Source of the DNA: Methylobacterium sp. Leaf117
GTDB taxonomy: Bacteria > Pseudomonadota > Alphaproteobacteria > Rhizobiales > Beijerinckiaceae
Assembly: GCF_001422985.1 (NCBI RefSeq)
Contig: NZ_LMNL01000001.1
Span: forward strand, 62,720-126,719
Direction of reading: 5' to 3'
Length of the DNA: 64,000 nt
This document shows positions 27,593 to 40,766 of this stretch, piece by piece. The notes under the pieces are model-generated. The model ran no database searches. It saw only the letters and a program-made list of their open reading frames with translations, and was not told the origin of the DNA. How positions within the stretch are numbered: the stretch's first letter is position 1; every line of letters starts with the position of its first letter. The position numbers and the translations under genes were made by a program.

Positions 27593-29089
27593 ATGGCGGA
27601 CGGAATTTCGATCACGTTCGGGCCTCTCGGCTCGGTGGGCCGGGGCGACGTCGTCCTCTTCGTCGGCGACGATCTCGCCCTGGCACCGTCCGTGGCCCAG
27701 GCCATCGGCGGCGGGGTCGCCGATCTCGTCGCGCGCGCAGCCGCCAGCGAGCGCTTCAAAGGCAAGTCCCTGTCGGCCCTGGCGCTACCGGCTCCCGCCG
27801 GCCTCGATGCCGACCGCCTCGTGGTGATCGGCCTCGGCTCGGAGAAGGATCGCGCCAAGATCGATTGGACCGCGCTCGGCGGCTACACCGCCAGCAAGGT
27901 CGCGGGTCGGAGCGCCCACGCCGCCCTGATCCTCGCCGGCCTCGACGTCTCGGCCGAGAATGCCGCCGATTTCGCCCTCGGCGCCCGTCTGCGGCACTAC
28001 AGCTTCGATCGCTACAAGACCAAGAAGAAGCCCGAGGGCGATGACGCGAAGGGCACGTCCCTGACCCTGATGGTGGCGGATGTGGCCGCCGCTGAAGCGG
28101 CCGCCCAGGTGTCCGAGGCGGTCGCGGACGGCGTCGTCCTGGCCCGCGAACTCATCAACGAGCCGCCGAACGTCCTGTTTCCGGAGGAGTTCGCCCGTCG
28201 CGCCGAGGCGCTGACCGACCTCGGCGTCGAGGTCGAGGTGCTTGGCCCCGGCAAGCTCGAAGCGCTCGGCATGGGCGCTCTGCTGGCGGTGGCCCAGGGT
28301 TCCGCCCGGGAGGCCCGCGTCGTGGTGATGCGCTGGAACGGGGCGGATGACGCGTCGGACGCGCCGATCGCCTTCATCGGCAAGGGCGTCTGCTTCGATT
28401 CCGGCGGTGTCTCGATCAAGTCCGCCGGCGGCATGGAGGACATGAAGGGCGACATGGGCGGCGCAGCCTGCGTCGTGGGCACGATGCATGCGCTGGCGCG
28501 CCGCAAGGCGCGGGTCAACGTGGTGGGCGCCATCGGCATCGTCGAGAACATGCCGGACGGCAATGCCATGCGCCCGAGCGACATCGTCACTTCGATGTCG
28601 GGCCAGACCATCGAGATCATCAACACCGATGCGGAGGGACGTCTCGTCCTCGCCGACGTACTGTGGCACATCCAGAGCGCCTACAAGCCGAAGTTCATGA
28701 TCGATCTCGCCACCCTGACGGGCGCCATCATCGTGGCCCTCGGCCAGGATATCGCCGGCTTGTTCTCGAACGACGATGCCCTCTCGGCTAAGATCACCGC
28801 CGCCGGCGAAGCAACGGGCGAGGCCGTGTGGCGGATGCCGCTGATCCCGGCCTACGACAAGGCGATCGATTCCAAGTTCGCCGACATGAAGAACTCCGGC
28901 GGTCGCCACGGCGGCGCCGCCACGGCGGCCTCGTTCCTGAAGCGCTACGTCAACGACGTGCCGTGGGCCCATCTCGACATCGCCGGCGTGGCGATGTCGT
29001 CCTCGCCGAGCGAGATCAACCGGAGCTGGGGCGCGGGCTGGGGCGTGCGTCTGCTCGACCGCCTGGTGCGCGACAACTACGAGGCCTGA
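27593..29089 (+). CDS. pepA: Leucyl aminopeptidase PepA (M17 family)
   Basis: Cytosolic hexameric metallo-aminopeptidase that removes N-terminal residues from peptides. The 498-residue product has an N-terminal macro-like domain and a C-terminal catalytic domain. Visible catalytic motifs are [17 protein letters not shown] with the metal-binding Lys and Asp, MKGDMGGAA, and the M17 signature [12 protein letters not shown]. The C-terminus [11 protein letters not shown] is also typical. The ATG at 27593 fits the family N-terminus; earlier starts would extend into the intergenic region. Confidence 0.95.
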   Translation: MADGISITFGPLGSVGRGDVVLFVGDDLALAPSVAQAIGGGVADLVARAAASERFKGKSLSALALPAPAGLDADRLVVIGLGSEKDRAKIDWTALGGYTASKVAGRSAHAALILAGLDVSAENAADFALGARLRHYSFDRYKTKKKPEGDDAKGTSLTLMVADVAAAEAAAQVSEAVADGVVLARELINEPPNVLFPEEFARRAEALTDLGVEVEVLGPGKLEALGMGALLAVAQGSAREARVVVMRWNGADDASDAPIAFIGKGVCFDSGGVSIKSAGGMEDMKGDMGGAACVVGTMHALARRKARVNVVGAIGIVENMPDGNAMRPSDIVTSMSGQTIEIINTDAEGRLVLADVLWHIQSAYKPKFMIDLATLTGAIIVALGQDIAGLFSNDDALSAKITAAGEATGEAVWRMPLIPAYDKAIDSKFADMKNSGGRHGGAATAASFLKRYVNDVPWAHLDIAGVAMSSSPSEINRSWGAGWGVRLLDRLVRDNYEA

Positions 29090-29094
29090 GCCGC

Positions 29095-29781
29095 GTGTGG
29101 GCGGCCGTCATCCCGCTGGCGGCCGCGCTCCTGGCGATCGGGGTCGCCTTCGCCACGGGATTCGACCAGCGGACGGTTCTGCCGCCCGAGCTGGAGGCGC
29201 GGTTCTACGGCTTCTTCCTCGATCGCTACCCGCTCTTCACCGTGGCGATCGTGTATGGGCTGGCGCGCCTCGGCCTGCGCATCCTGCGACCCGGCCAGGC
29301 CGGCTGGCCGCGTCGGCTGATCGGCGGAACCCTCGCGTTCACGGTTTTCCTGGCGGTCTGCCTCCATCCGACCTTCGGCGGCGTCACCCTGCGCCTCGCG
29401 TTTGCCAGCGGCGGCACCGCCTTCCTCACGCAGCAGGCGATGCCCGCCGCCTATGCCCTCGGCTCGGCACTCGCCGCGATGGTCTTCGCCACGGCCCTGG
29501 CTATCGGTGCGTTGCTGATCGGAAACGCGCCGGCACGCCCCCGGACCTGGCTGCGCGCCGGCCTCGCGATCGTTCTGCGCTATCTCGCGCTGTGGTTCGC
29601 CCTCGCGGTGCTCGGCCTGGCCCATGCGGCGGGCTTCGGGAACTGGCCGCGCCGAGCCATGACAGGGGAGGATGCCGTGTTAGCCGCCGCCCTGGCCTGC
29701 ATCGCCTTCCTACCGCACCTTAGCTGCGTGCGACTGACGACCCGGCGGGATCGTTCCCAGCCTGCACAAGCCGCCGCTTGA
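29095..29781 (+). CDS. Hypothetical multi-pass membrane protein
   Basis: A 228-residue hydrophobic protein that I do not recognise, with about five membrane segments (for instance near residues 3-20, 42-56, 70-90, 112-140 and 155-180). The most plausible start is a GTG at 29095, five bases after the pepA stop, which makes it probably co-transcribed with pepA. Reading further upstream in this frame runs inside pepA and is not coding. No conserved motif stands out. Confidence 0.62.
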   Translation: MWAAVIPLAAALLAIGVAFATGFDQRTVLPPELEARFYGFFLDRYPLFTVAIVYGLARLGLRILRPGQAGWPRRLIGGTLAFTVFLAVCLHPTFGGVTLRLAFASGGTAFLTQQAMPAAYALGSALAAMVFATALAIGALLIGNAPARPRTWLRAGLAIVLRYLALWFALAVLGLAHAAGFGNWPRRAMTGEDAVLAAALACIAFLPHLSCVRLTTRRDRSQPAQAAA

Positions 29782-29866
29782 TCCCGAAGCCGGGATGGCC
29801 GAGGATAGTTTAGATGTGAACTAAGGACGCAGGAAGCTGCCGAGTCGCATCGCAGGGAGGAAACAC

Positions 29867-31561
29867 ATGTTCGAGTCCCGAAGCGCCGGGCGGCCGTGGC
29901 TGTCGGCGTACGCGCCGGGTATTCCGGCGGAACTCGATATCCCCCGTCTCGGAACGCTGGTCGACCTGTTCGAAGAGTGCATGACGCAAACCGCGTCGCG
30001 TCCGGCGCTCGAGAGCTTCGGAACCCGCATCTCCTACGCGGCGCTCGGAGACACAGCCGAAGCCGTGGCGGCCTGGCTCGCCGATCAGGGCCTCGTCAAG
30101 GGCGACCGCGTCGCGATCATGATGCCCAACGTCATGGCCTATCCGGCGACGATCTTCGGCGCGCTGCTCGCTGGCTGCACCGTCGTCAACGTCAATCCGC
30201 TCTACACGCCCCGCGAATTGACGGCGCAGCTGAACGATTCGGGCGCCCGTATCCTCTTCGTCCTGGAAAACTTCGCCCACACGGTGGTGCAGGCCCTGCC
30301 GGATCTCAGCCTCGACCGGGTGGTCGTTGCCGGCCCCGGCGACGGCCTCGGTCTCAAGGGTCGGCTGATCACCCTGGCGTCGCGGCACATCAAGAAGGCG
30401 GTGCCGGCCTACCGCTTCCCCGCTGGTCTCGCGCTCCGCTTCGATGCGGTGATCAATGCCGGGACCGGCAAGCCCAAGATCCGCGCCGATATCGGGCCGA
30501 ACGACCTGGCCTTCCTACAGTACACGGGTGGCACCACCGGCATCGCCAAGGCGGCGATGCTGACCCACCGCAACATCATGGCCAACGTCGAACAGAGCCG
30601 AGCCTGGTTCCGCGTCTCGGCCGAGTACGGCGAGGGCAAGGTGATGGTCACGGCGCTGCCGCTGTACCACATCTTCGCGCTCACCTGCTGCTTCTTCTTC
30701 TTCATGAAGATCGGTGCCTGCTGTCTGCTGATCCTCAACCCGCGCGACGCGGACGGCTTCATCAAGACGCTGAAGAGTACGCGCTTCACCCACTTCTCCG
30801 GCGTGAACACCCTGTTCAATCTCCTGATCAATCACCCCAGAATTACCGAGGTCGACTTTTCGAAGCTCGATTTCGTCATCGCCGGCGGCATGGCGGTTCA
30901 GGCCACCGTCGCCCAGAAGTGGAAGGCGATCACCGGCCAGGCGATCGTCGAGGGCTACGGCCTGTCCGAGACGTCGCCGGTGGTCTGCGTCAACCCGCTC
31001 GACCTTCCGGAATGGAGCGGGACGATCGGCTATCCGCTACCTTCGACGGATGTGGCGGTCCGGGGTCTGGATGGCCGCGACGTCGGCATGGGCCACCCGG
31101 GCGAACTCTGCGTCCGCGGACCCCAGGTCATGGCCGGCTACTGGAAGCGCCCGGACGAGACCGCGCGCGCGACGACGCCGGACGGCTACTTCCGAACCGG
31201 CGACGTGGCGGTGCTCCAGGAGGACGGACAAGTCCGGATCGTCGACCGGATGAAGGACATGATCCTGGTCTCAGGTTTCAACGTCTATCCGAACGAGATC
31301 GAGGATGTGCTCGCGAGCCATCCGGCGGTGCGCGAATGCGCCGTGGTCGGCGCACTCAGCGACGACACCGGCGAGATGGTGGTCGCCCACGTGGTGCGCC
31401 GCGACCCGGCCATCACCACCGAGGCGCTGAGGACCTACGCGCGCACGCAGCTCACCGGCTATAAGGTGCCGCGGCAGGTGGTCTTCCACGACGCCCTGCC
31501 CAAGACCAACGTCGGCAAGGTGCTGCGGCGGGCACTCCGCGACGAACCGCCCACGGCGTAA
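29867..31561 (+). CDS. fadD: Long-chain fatty acid-CoA ligase, FadD-like
   Basis: Activates fatty acids to acyl-CoA through an acyl-adenylate. The 564-residue length is right for FadD. ATP/AMP motifs are YTGGTTGIAKAAMLTHRN (about residue 220), GYGLSETSPVV and FRTGDVAVLQEDG, followed by KDMILVSGFNVYPNEIE and the catalytic lysine region PKTNVGKVLRR near the end. The ATG at 29867 has a very good ribosome site (GGAGGAAAC). It stands alone. Exact chain-length preference cannot be judged. Confidence 0.93.
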   Translation: MFESRSAGRPWLSAYAPGIPAELDIPRLGTLVDLFEECMTQTASRPALESFGTRISYAALGDTAEAVAAWLADQGLVKGDRVAIMMPNVMAYPATIFGALLAGCTVVNVNPLYTPRELTAQLNDSGARILFVLENFAHTVVQALPDLSLDRVVVAGPGDGLGLKGRLITLASRHIKKAVPAYRFPAGLALRFDAVINAGTGKPKIRADIGPNDLAFLQYTGGTTGIAKAAMLTHRNIMANVEQSRAWFRVSAEYGEGKVMVTALPLYHIFALTCCFFFFMKIGACCLLILNPRDADGFIKTLKSTRFTHFSGVNTLFNLLINHPRITEVDFSKLDFVIAGGMAVQATVAQKWKAITGQAIVEGYGLSETSPVVCVNPLDLPEWSGTIGYPLPSTDVAVRGLDGRDVGMGHPGELCVRGPQVMAGYWKRPDETARATTPDGYFRTGDVAVLQEDGQVRIVDRMKDMILVSGFNVYPNEIEDVLASHPAVRECAVVGALSDDTGEMVVAHVVRRDPAITTEALRTYARTQLTGYKVPRQVVFHDALPKTNVGKVLRRALRDEPPTA

Positions 31562-31754
31562 CCTGCGCGTCCGCGTAACCTCCCGCGGTCCACCATCGAA
31601 GAAGTAACTTCGAAGGAGTGACATCGGGACAGCTTGCCGGTCGGTCGGCGCCGCACGATGTCTCGTCTCGACAGTCGTGACGCAGGGGTCACGGCACGCG
31701 GATCAGGGCAACACGCCGGCGCATCTCCGGATGTGCCGCACGGGAGGGATCGAC

Positions 31755-32711
31755 ATGCTGATCAAGCGCACGCGGGCATGGGAGATGCCCGAACATCTGG
31801 CGACGCCGGAGAGCGTTTTTCTCGATCGCCGCAGCCTGCTCGGCGGTGCCGCCGGCCTCGCCGCCGCATCGCTGGTCGGCATCGCGCGGGCCGAGGCCGC
31901 GGCCGATCCCACCGCCGACCTCTATCCGGCCAAGCGCAACGAGGCCTATACCCTCGACCGCGCCCTGACGCCCGAGAAGTACAGCGCGGACTACAACAAC
32001 TTCTATGAGTACGGCACCTCGAAATCGGTCCTGCCGGCGGCCAATGCGCTGAAGACCCGGCCCTGGACCGTCGCCATCGACGGACTCGTCGAGAAGCCGA
32101 TGACGCTGGGCATCGACGACCTGATCCGGAAAATGCCCTTGGAGGAGCGCCTGTATCGCCACCGCTGCGTCGAGGCGTGGTCGATGTCGGTGCCCTGGAC
32201 CGGGTTCCCGCTTTCGAAGCTGTTGGCCCTGGCCAAGCCCAGCGCCGGGGCCAAGTACATCCAGATGCAGACCTTCCTCGACCGGTCCATGGCGCCGGGC
32301 CAGAAGTCGTTCCTGTATCCGTGGCCCTATACGGAAGGGCTGACCCTGGAGGAGGCCGGCAACGATCTCGCCTTCGTCGCCACCGGCGTCTACGGCAAGC
32401 CGCTCGCCAACCAGTTCGGCGCTCCGATCCGGCTCGTGGTGCCTTGGAAGTACGGCTTCAAGTCGGTGAAATCGATCACCAAGATCTCGTTCGTGGCCGA
32501 GCGGCCGAAGACCTTCTGGGAAGGGCTGCAATCGGCCGAGTACGGTTTCTGGGCGAACGTGAACCCGGCCGTGTCGCATCCGCGCTGGAGCCAGGCGACC
32601 GAGCGGGTGCTGGGCACCGACCAGCGCGTGCCGACCCTGATCTACAACGGCTACGGCGAGCAGGTCGCCGGCCTCTACAAGGGGTTGGAGAAGGAACGGC
32701 TGTTCGTCTGA
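31755..32711 (+). CDS. msrP: Periplasmic methionine sulfoxide reductase catalytic subunit MsrP
   Basis: Molybdopterin enzyme (formerly YedY) that repairs oxidised methionines in periplasmic proteins. The 318-residue product has a twin-arginine signal with Arg25-Arg26 (DRRSLLGGAAG) and a cleavage site near ARAEA. Cys138 in YRHRCVEAW is the molybdenum ligand. The ATG at 31755 follows GGGAGGGAT, so the longer reading from 31677 is unlikely. Its usual membrane heme partner, MsrQ, is not adjacent; a LysR gene converges on it instead. Confidence 0.94.
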   Translation: MLIKRTRAWEMPEHLATPESVFLDRRSLLGGAAGLAAASLVGIARAEAAADPTADLYPAKRNEAYTLDRALTPEKYSADYNNFYEYGTSKSVLPAANALKTRPWTVAIDGLVEKPMTLGIDDLIRKMPLEERLYRHRCVEAWSMSVPWTGFPLSKLLALAKPSAGAKYIQMQTFLDRSMAPGQKSFLYPWPYTEGLTLEEAGNDLAFVATGVYGKPLANQFGAPIRLVVPWKYGFKSVKSITKISFVAERPKTFWEGLQSAEYGFWANVNPAVSHPRWSQATERVLGTDQRVPTLIYNGYGEQVAGLYKGLEKERLFV

Positions 32712-32721
32712 CCGGCGCGGC

Positions 32722-32745
32722 GGCGGGGCAGCCCTCTGCCCCGCC
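32722..32745. terminator. Hairpin between msrP and the LysR gene
   Basis: GGCGGGGCAG at 32722-32731 and CTGCCCCGCC at 32736-32745 form a perfect 10-bp stem with a four-base loop (CCCT). It lies in the 58-base gap between two converging genes and can serve both strands, although there is no T-run. Confidence 0.7.
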
Positions 32746-32769
32746 CGCGTCCGTCGATCCCTGCGGGCC

Positions 32770-33660
32770 TCAATAGGTCCAGCGCTGGGCCTTCGCGACG
32801 AGGAAGTCGCGGAATGCCTGGACGCGGGCGACGGTCCGCATCTCCTCGGCGTAGACGAGATAGCTCTCCATGTGGGGCATCTCGGTCTCGCGCATCACCT
32901 GAACCAGGCCTGCCTGCCCCTCCGCCGCGTAGTCCGGCAGGATGCCGATGCCGGCACCGGTTTCGATCGCGTGCTGCAGGGCGGTGATGTTGTTGACCGT
33001 GAAATGGATGGTCCGGCGCTCCTGACCCTCGCGGCCCACCGTGGCGAGCCAGTGGGTGGCCAGCAGGTAGGACGGCTCGTTGCCGCCGAACGAGACGAGC
33101 CTGTGATTGTCGAGGTCGGCGATCGTCTTCGGCTCGCCGAAGCGCTTCACGTAATCCTGCGACGCGAAGGCGTGGTAATGCACCGTGAACAGGCGTCGCT
33201 GGATCAGGTCCGGCTGGGCCGGGCGCCGCATCCGGATCGCCACGTCGGCCTCGCGCATGGCGAGGTCGAGTTCCTCGTTGGTGAGGATGAGTTCGACCCG
33301 GACATCCGGGTAGAGGTCGAGGAATTCCGCCACCCTTTGGGCGAGCCACGCGGTGCCGAGGCCGACCGTGGTGGTGACCTTGAGGTCGCCGGTCGGGCGC
33401 TCGCTGGTCTCGACGAGGCGCGCCTTGGTGTTTTCCAGGCGCAGCTTCATGTCGCGCGCTGCCCGGAACAGGAGATCGCCCTGTTCGGTGAGGATCAGGC
33501 CCCGGGCGTGGCGATGGAACAGCGGCGCCTTCAATTCGCGCTCCAGGGCGCTGATCTGGCGGCTCACGGCCGACTGGCTCAAGCCGATGTCGTCGCCCGC
33601 CCGCGTGAAGCTGCCGGCTTCCGCCACATTGAGGAAGATGCGGATCTTATCCCAGTCCAA
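32770..33660 (-). CDS. LysR family transcriptional regulator
   Basis: A 296-residue LysR-type regulator. The HTH is in residues 10-55 (AGSFTRAGDDIGLSQSAVSR, then QISALERELKAPLF). The rest is a type-2 periplasmic-binding-like effector domain, with the strand pattern VELILTNEELDLAMREADVA. The best start is a TTG at 33660, which has GGGAG eight bases upstream; alternatives are GTG 33669 and TTG 33681. It is downstream of trxB on the same strand, with a 258-base gap. A related gene often lies near trxB in Rhizobiales, but the target is unknown. Confidence 0.9.
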   Translation of the reverse strand: MDWDKIRIFLNVAEAGSFTRAGDDIGLSQSAVSRQISALERELKAPLFHRHARGLILTEQGDLLFRAARDMKLRLENTKARLVETSERPTGDLKVTTTVGLGTAWLAQRVAEFLDLYPDVRVELILTNEELDLAMREADVAIRMRRPAQPDLIQRRLFTVHYHAFASQDYVKRFGEPKTIADLDNHRLVSFGGNEPSYLLATHWLATVGREGQERRTIHFTVNNITALQHAIETGAGIGILPDYAAEGQAGLVQVMRETEMPHMESYLVYAEEMRTVARVQAFRDFLVAKAQRWTY

Positions 33661-33918
33661 GGCGTCCACTCCCGTACGCAACCCGACGCCGGCTGATCAT
33701 GCCTCCCCGATCCGCGCCGATTGGCGATCCGGATATCCATGACAGGCCCGAGCGACCGACATCTCCCGATGCGTGCCGGACACGCGGAACGGGGCGACCT
33801 CAGTCATGCGGGTGACGCCGACGGCGCATGCCGTCAGCGCTTAGGTTAGGGGGACGACCTTGCGATTGTCTTGATGCCGCACGCAAGACGCCCGGAGCCT
33901 TCGTCCGCCGAAATCTTC

Positions 33919-34893
33919 CTATTCTGCGGCCGCTTGCTGCGGTGTTTCGCCGACATCGAGGGCCGCGAGGTACTTCTCGGCGTCGAGCGCAGCCATGCAC
34001 CCCATGCCGGCGGCGGTGATCGCCTGGCGATAGACGTCGTCGGTCACGTCGCCGGCGGCATAGACACCGGGGATCGCCGTGTGGGTCGTGCCCGGCGCGG
34101 TATCGATGTAGCCGCCGTCGCGCATGGCGAGTTGGCCCTCGAAGACCCCCGTCGCCGGCTGGTGGCCGATGGCGATGAACACGCCGTCGGTCGTGCGCTC
34201 GGTGATCTCCCCGGTGCGGGTATCCTTGAGGCGGACATGGGTCACCGAGGGCGGCTTCTCGCTGCCGCAGATCTCCTCGATGGCGTGGTGCCACACTATC
34301 TCGACGTTGGGGTGCTTGAACAGGCGCTCCTGCAGGATGCGCTCGGCCCGGAACTCGCCCCGGCGGTGCACGACGATGACCTTGGACGCGAGGTTGGCGA
34401 GGTAGAGCGCCTCCTCGACGGCGGTGTTGCCGCCGCCGACCACCACGACCTCCTTGCCGCGAAAGAAGAAGCCGTCGCAGGTGGCGCAGGCGGAGACGCC
34501 GAAGCCCTGGAACTTGGCTTCCGACGGTAGACCGAGCCACTTCGCCTGAGCGCCGGTGGCGATAATCAGCGCATCGGCCGAATAGGTTTCGCCCGAATCC
34601 GCCTCCAACTGGAAGGGACGGACCTCGAGGTCGACCTTGGTGATGTACTCGGACACGATCCGGGTGCCGACATGCTCGGCCTGGAGCCGCATCTGCTCCA
34701 TCAGCCAGGGACCCTGGATGGCCTCGGCGAAGCCCGGATAGTTCTCGACGTCGGTGGTGATCATGAGCTGGCCGCCGGGCTGGAAGCCGGAGATCATCAG
34801 CGGCTCGACCATGGCGCGGGCGGCATAGATCGCGGCGCTGTAGCCGGCGGGCCCGGAGCCGATGATGATGAGTTTGGAATGGGTGTGCGCCAT
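33919..34893 (-). CDS. trxB: Thioredoxin-disulfide reductase TrxB
   Basis: FAD enzyme that reduces thioredoxin with NADPH. The 324-residue product has the FAD motif IIGSGPAGYSAAIYAARA at the start, the redox pair Cys136/Cys139 in CATCDG, the NADPH-binding VVGGGNTAVEEALYLA and a final FAD motif GVYAAGDVTD. The ATG at 34893 follows AAGGAG, so longer readings from up to 35304 are not credible. It starts 14 bases after the ELM1-family gene stop, probably in one operon with it. Confidence 0.96.
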   Translation of the reverse strand: MAHTHSKLIIIGSGPAGYSAAIYAARAMVEPLMISGFQPGGQLMITTDVENYPGFAEAIQGPWLMEQMRLQAEHVGTRIVSEYITKVDLEVRPFQLEADSGETYSADALIIATGAQAKWLGLPSEAKFQGFGVSACATCDGFFFRGKEVVVVGGGNTAVEEALYLANLASKVIVVHRRGEFRAERILQERLFKHPNVEIVWHHAIEEICGSEKPPSVTHVRLKDTRTGEITERTTDGVFIAIGHQPATGVFEGQLAMRDGGYIDTAPGTTHTAIPGVYAAGDVTDDVYRQAITAAGMGCMAALDAEKYLAALDVGETPQQAAAE

Positions 34894-34907
34894 CGCTCTC
34901 GTCTCCT

Positions 34908-35933
34908 TCAGGCCCATCGCGCGCGGTGGTCGGCATAGGCCTTGGCCATCGCCTGCGCGATGACGGGGGTCGCATCCAGGGGTGTGTAGTGCAATGCCTC
35001 CAGGCGACCGACGAAGGGCTTCAGGGCCCCTGCCATCGCCAGGCCCGCGAAGAGCCGCCTGTGACGGATATAGGTCTTCGGCAGGTCGAACAGGAGGACC
35101 GGCGCGCCGGTGCTGACGGACTCGCCGACCATGTTGGCGGAATCCGAGGTGACCACGATCGCGTCGGCGATCGCCAGCATCGGAACGTAGGGGTTCGAGC
35201 TGGCGCCATCCCAGTAGAAACCACCCTTGGTGGCGACCAGGGTTCGCAACGCGTCGCGCAGGTTCTGCGGGGTGCGCCGCGACACCGTCACCATCAGGCT
35301 GCACCCGCCATCGGTCAGCTTGGTGAGATCGCGCAGGAGCCGGCGCATGTCGGCCGGACGGTAGCTCAGATGGCGGCTGTCGCCCCCGATCAGCACCGCG
35401 ATGCGGGGCCAGGGCAGGGCGGCGAGGCGTGGGTCCGGATTTCTACGCGCCTCGTCCAGGCGCTCCGGGGTGACCTGATGCGGCGGCGTCAGGGTGGTGA
35501 ACACGTTGGGGCCGCGCAGATCGTCGTAATCCGGCACCCAGACGAAGTTCGCGGTGTCGTGGCCCGTACGCGGATCCTTCAGGAACGCCGTGAAGGTCCG
35601 GCCCTGCGACGCCTCGCGGACGGCGCGCAGGTATGGCACGGATCGGCGACCGGAGGCGATCAGCAGATCGGGCAGGGGTCCGGCGAGGCTCCCGCGCCTG
35701 TCGCCGGGCTGGTCGCGCGGATCGACGGGTCCCCAGGGCGCCATCCAGCCGAAGGGGGGACGGGGTGAAACCCGCCGGACCTCGAAGGGGAGATCGAGGG
35801 TTTCGGCCAGTCCCACGCACTGGTTCTCGTCACCCGCCTTGCCGTCGGTGACGATCCAGGTCCGGGCCTGCGACAGGTCGGGGAGCGGCGCAGGGGCCGC
35901 GTTGGGGGAGGGCATCGCGGACGCTGCCGACAT
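34908..35933 (-). CDS. ELM1/GtrOC1 family protein (mitochondrial fission ELM1-like)
   Basis: A 341-residue protein of the family named after plant ELM1, a mitochondrial fission factor; bacterial members look like GT-B-type glycosyltransferases of unknown substrate. Visible motifs are TWIVTDGKAGDENQCVGLAE at the start, LIASGRRS, IAVLIGGDSRHL, and VTSDSANMVGESVSTGAPV near the end. No signal peptide is seen. It lies directly upstream of trxB. Confidence 0.85.
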   Translation of the reverse strand: MSAASAMPSPNAAPAPLPDLSQARTWIVTDGKAGDENQCVGLAETLDLPFEVRRVSPRPPFGWMAPWGPVDPRDQPGDRRGSLAGPLPDLLIASGRRSVPYLRAVREASQGRTFTAFLKDPRTGHDTANFVWVPDYDDLRGPNVFTTLTPPHQVTPERLDEARRNPDPRLAALPWPRIAVLIGGDSRHLSYRPADMRRLLRDLTKLTDGGCSLMVTVSRRTPQNLRDALRTLVATKGGFYWDGASSNPYVPMLAIADAIVVTSDSANMVGESVSTGAPVLLFDLPKTYIRHRRLFAGLAMAGALKPFVGRLEALHYTPLDATPVIAQAMAKAYADHRARWA

Positions 35934-35982
35934 CAGGTGATCCAGGTCAATCCTTGGGCGTCGCCGGGGGCGCCTCGTCCAC

Positions 35983-36507
35983 CTAATCCTCGGGGAGGGC
36001 GCGCCGCAGCCAGCCGGCGTAATGCGCGGCGAGAGCCGTCACCCGCCGCCGCTCGGAGGCGGGATCGTACCAGGCTCCCCCCGAACTGGCCGGGACGGCG
36101 GAGAGCTGGGGATGGCGGGCCAGAATCTCGCCCCGCCGCCCGACAAGCAGGGCCTCGCCTTCGAGGTAGTCGCTCTGGGTTCCGCCACCGAGCCGCCCAC
36201 GCCCGCCATCGCCGCCCGCGTAGGGGTTGAGCGACAGGCCCGTGATCCGCACTACCAGAACCGGCCCGCGGCCGCCGAGCTGGCGGGCGAACTCCGTCCG
36301 GAGAGCGGCGAGCAGGTCATCGCGGAGATCCTCCGCCGGAACTCCGCCGCCCTTCGCGAGCAGCGGTTGCACGTCGACCCGTACGCCGGACAGGCGCTCG
36401 CCGCCGAGGCTGGGGAGGCCCGCCGCCCGGGCGAGACCCGGAAGAAGGGCGGCCCCCAGCAGGAGGACGAGGGATGCGGCCACCGCGCGAAAGGGGCCGC
36501 GCCGCAT
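35983..36507 (-). CDS. Hypothetical exported protein
   Basis: A 174-residue protein that I do not recognise. It starts with a signal peptide (MRRGPFRAVAASLVLLLG, cleavage near ARAAG). The mature part has alternating strands (VRVDVQPLLAK, PVLVVRITGLSLNPYAGG) and a YLEGEALLVGRRGEI segment. A longer reading starts at 36558 and would overlap greA by 44 bases; the ATG at 36507 gives a normal signal peptide and a seven-base gap to greA. It may share a transcript with greA. Confidence 0.7.
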   Translation of the reverse strand: MRRGPFRAVAASLVLLLGAALLPGLARAAGLPSLGGERLSGVRVDVQPLLAKGGGVPAEDLRDDLLAALRTEFARQLGGRGPVLVVRITGLSLNPYAGGDGGRGRLGGGTQSDYLEGEALLVGRRGEILARHPQLSAVPASSGGAWYDPASERRRVTALAAHYAGWLRRALPED

Positions 36508-36514
36508 GCCCGAC

Positions 36515-36997
36515 TCAGACGCCGTACTGGACAGCGACGACTTCGTATGACTTGCCACCGCCCGGGGTCGTCACCTCGACGGTGTCGCCGACGCCCTTGC
36601 CGATCAGCGCGCGGGCGATCGGGGAGGTGATCGAGACGAGGCCCGAGCGCACGTCCGCCTCCGGCTCGCCGACGAGCTGGTAGGTCTTCTCCTCCTCGGT
36701 GTCCTCGTCGAGGAGCTTCACGGTCGCGCCGAACTTGATCTTGGTGCCCGACAGCTTGGTGACGTCGATCACCTCGGCCCGCGAGATCATGCTCTCCAGT
36801 TCGAGGACACGGCCCTCGTTGTGGGACTGGGCCTCCTTGGCGGCATGGTATTCGGCATTCTCCGAAAGGTCGCCGAGCGCGCGCGCCTCAGCAATCGCCT
36901 GGATGATGCGCTGGCGCTCCACTTGCTGGCGGTGCTTCAACTCCTCCTCCAGCGCTGCGTAACCGCGCACCGTCATCGGAACCTTGTCTATCGTCAT
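36515..36997 (-). CDS. greA: Transcription elongation factor GreA
   Basis: Stimulates transcript cleavage by backtracked RNA polymerase. The 160-residue product has the N-terminal coiled coil with the acidic tip [15 protein letters not shown], which reaches the polymerase active site, and the C-terminal FKBP-like domain ending [16 protein letters not shown]. The ATG at 36997 begins [17 protein letters not shown]; a start at 36976 (MTVRGY) is also possible. Longer readings to 37084 are not supported. Confidence 0.95.
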   Translation of the reverse strand: MTIDKVPMTVRGYAALEEELKHRQQVERQRIIQAIAEARALGDLSENAEYHAAKEAQSHNEGRVLELESMISRAEVIDVTKLSGTKIKFGATVKLLDEDTEEEKTYQLVGEPEADVRSGLVSITSPIARALIGKGVGDTVEVTTPGGGKSYEVVAVQYGV

Positions 36998-37018
36998 CGT
37001 CTCGCGCCACAATGAATA

Positions 37019-37052
37019 GGCCCGGCCAGGAGCACTGTGCTCCCTCCGGGCC
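37019..37052. terminator. Nested palindromic hairpin between carB and greA
   Basis: The perfect stem GGAGCAC/GTGCTCC (37029-37035 and 37037-37043) with a one-base centre is enclosed by GGCCCGG/CCGGGCC (37019-37025 and 37046-37052). It lies 66 bases after the carB stop and 22 bases before the greA start, so it may attenuate carB read-through or structure the greA leader. A T-run is absent. Confidence 0.65.
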
Positions 37053-37117
37053 AGAGTAAGAAAGTCCTGAACTGCAAACGACACGGCTCCCGATCAAGAC
37101 GGAAGCCGCGCGTCAAT

Positions 37118-40603
<3,486 letters not shown>

Positions 40604-40766
40604 CGGGCGCCTTGGCTGCAGGCACGCGCGCCCAGCCATGCACGGTGCCGGATCGGCGGCACGGGCCTGGGGGCGCTAGCGGCGTGGATTGTCGTTGATC
40701 CTGGCACTTACACGCAGCCCGTCGCCATTGGAAGGGCGCACGTTGAAGGTGAAGCGCCGTTGCGGC

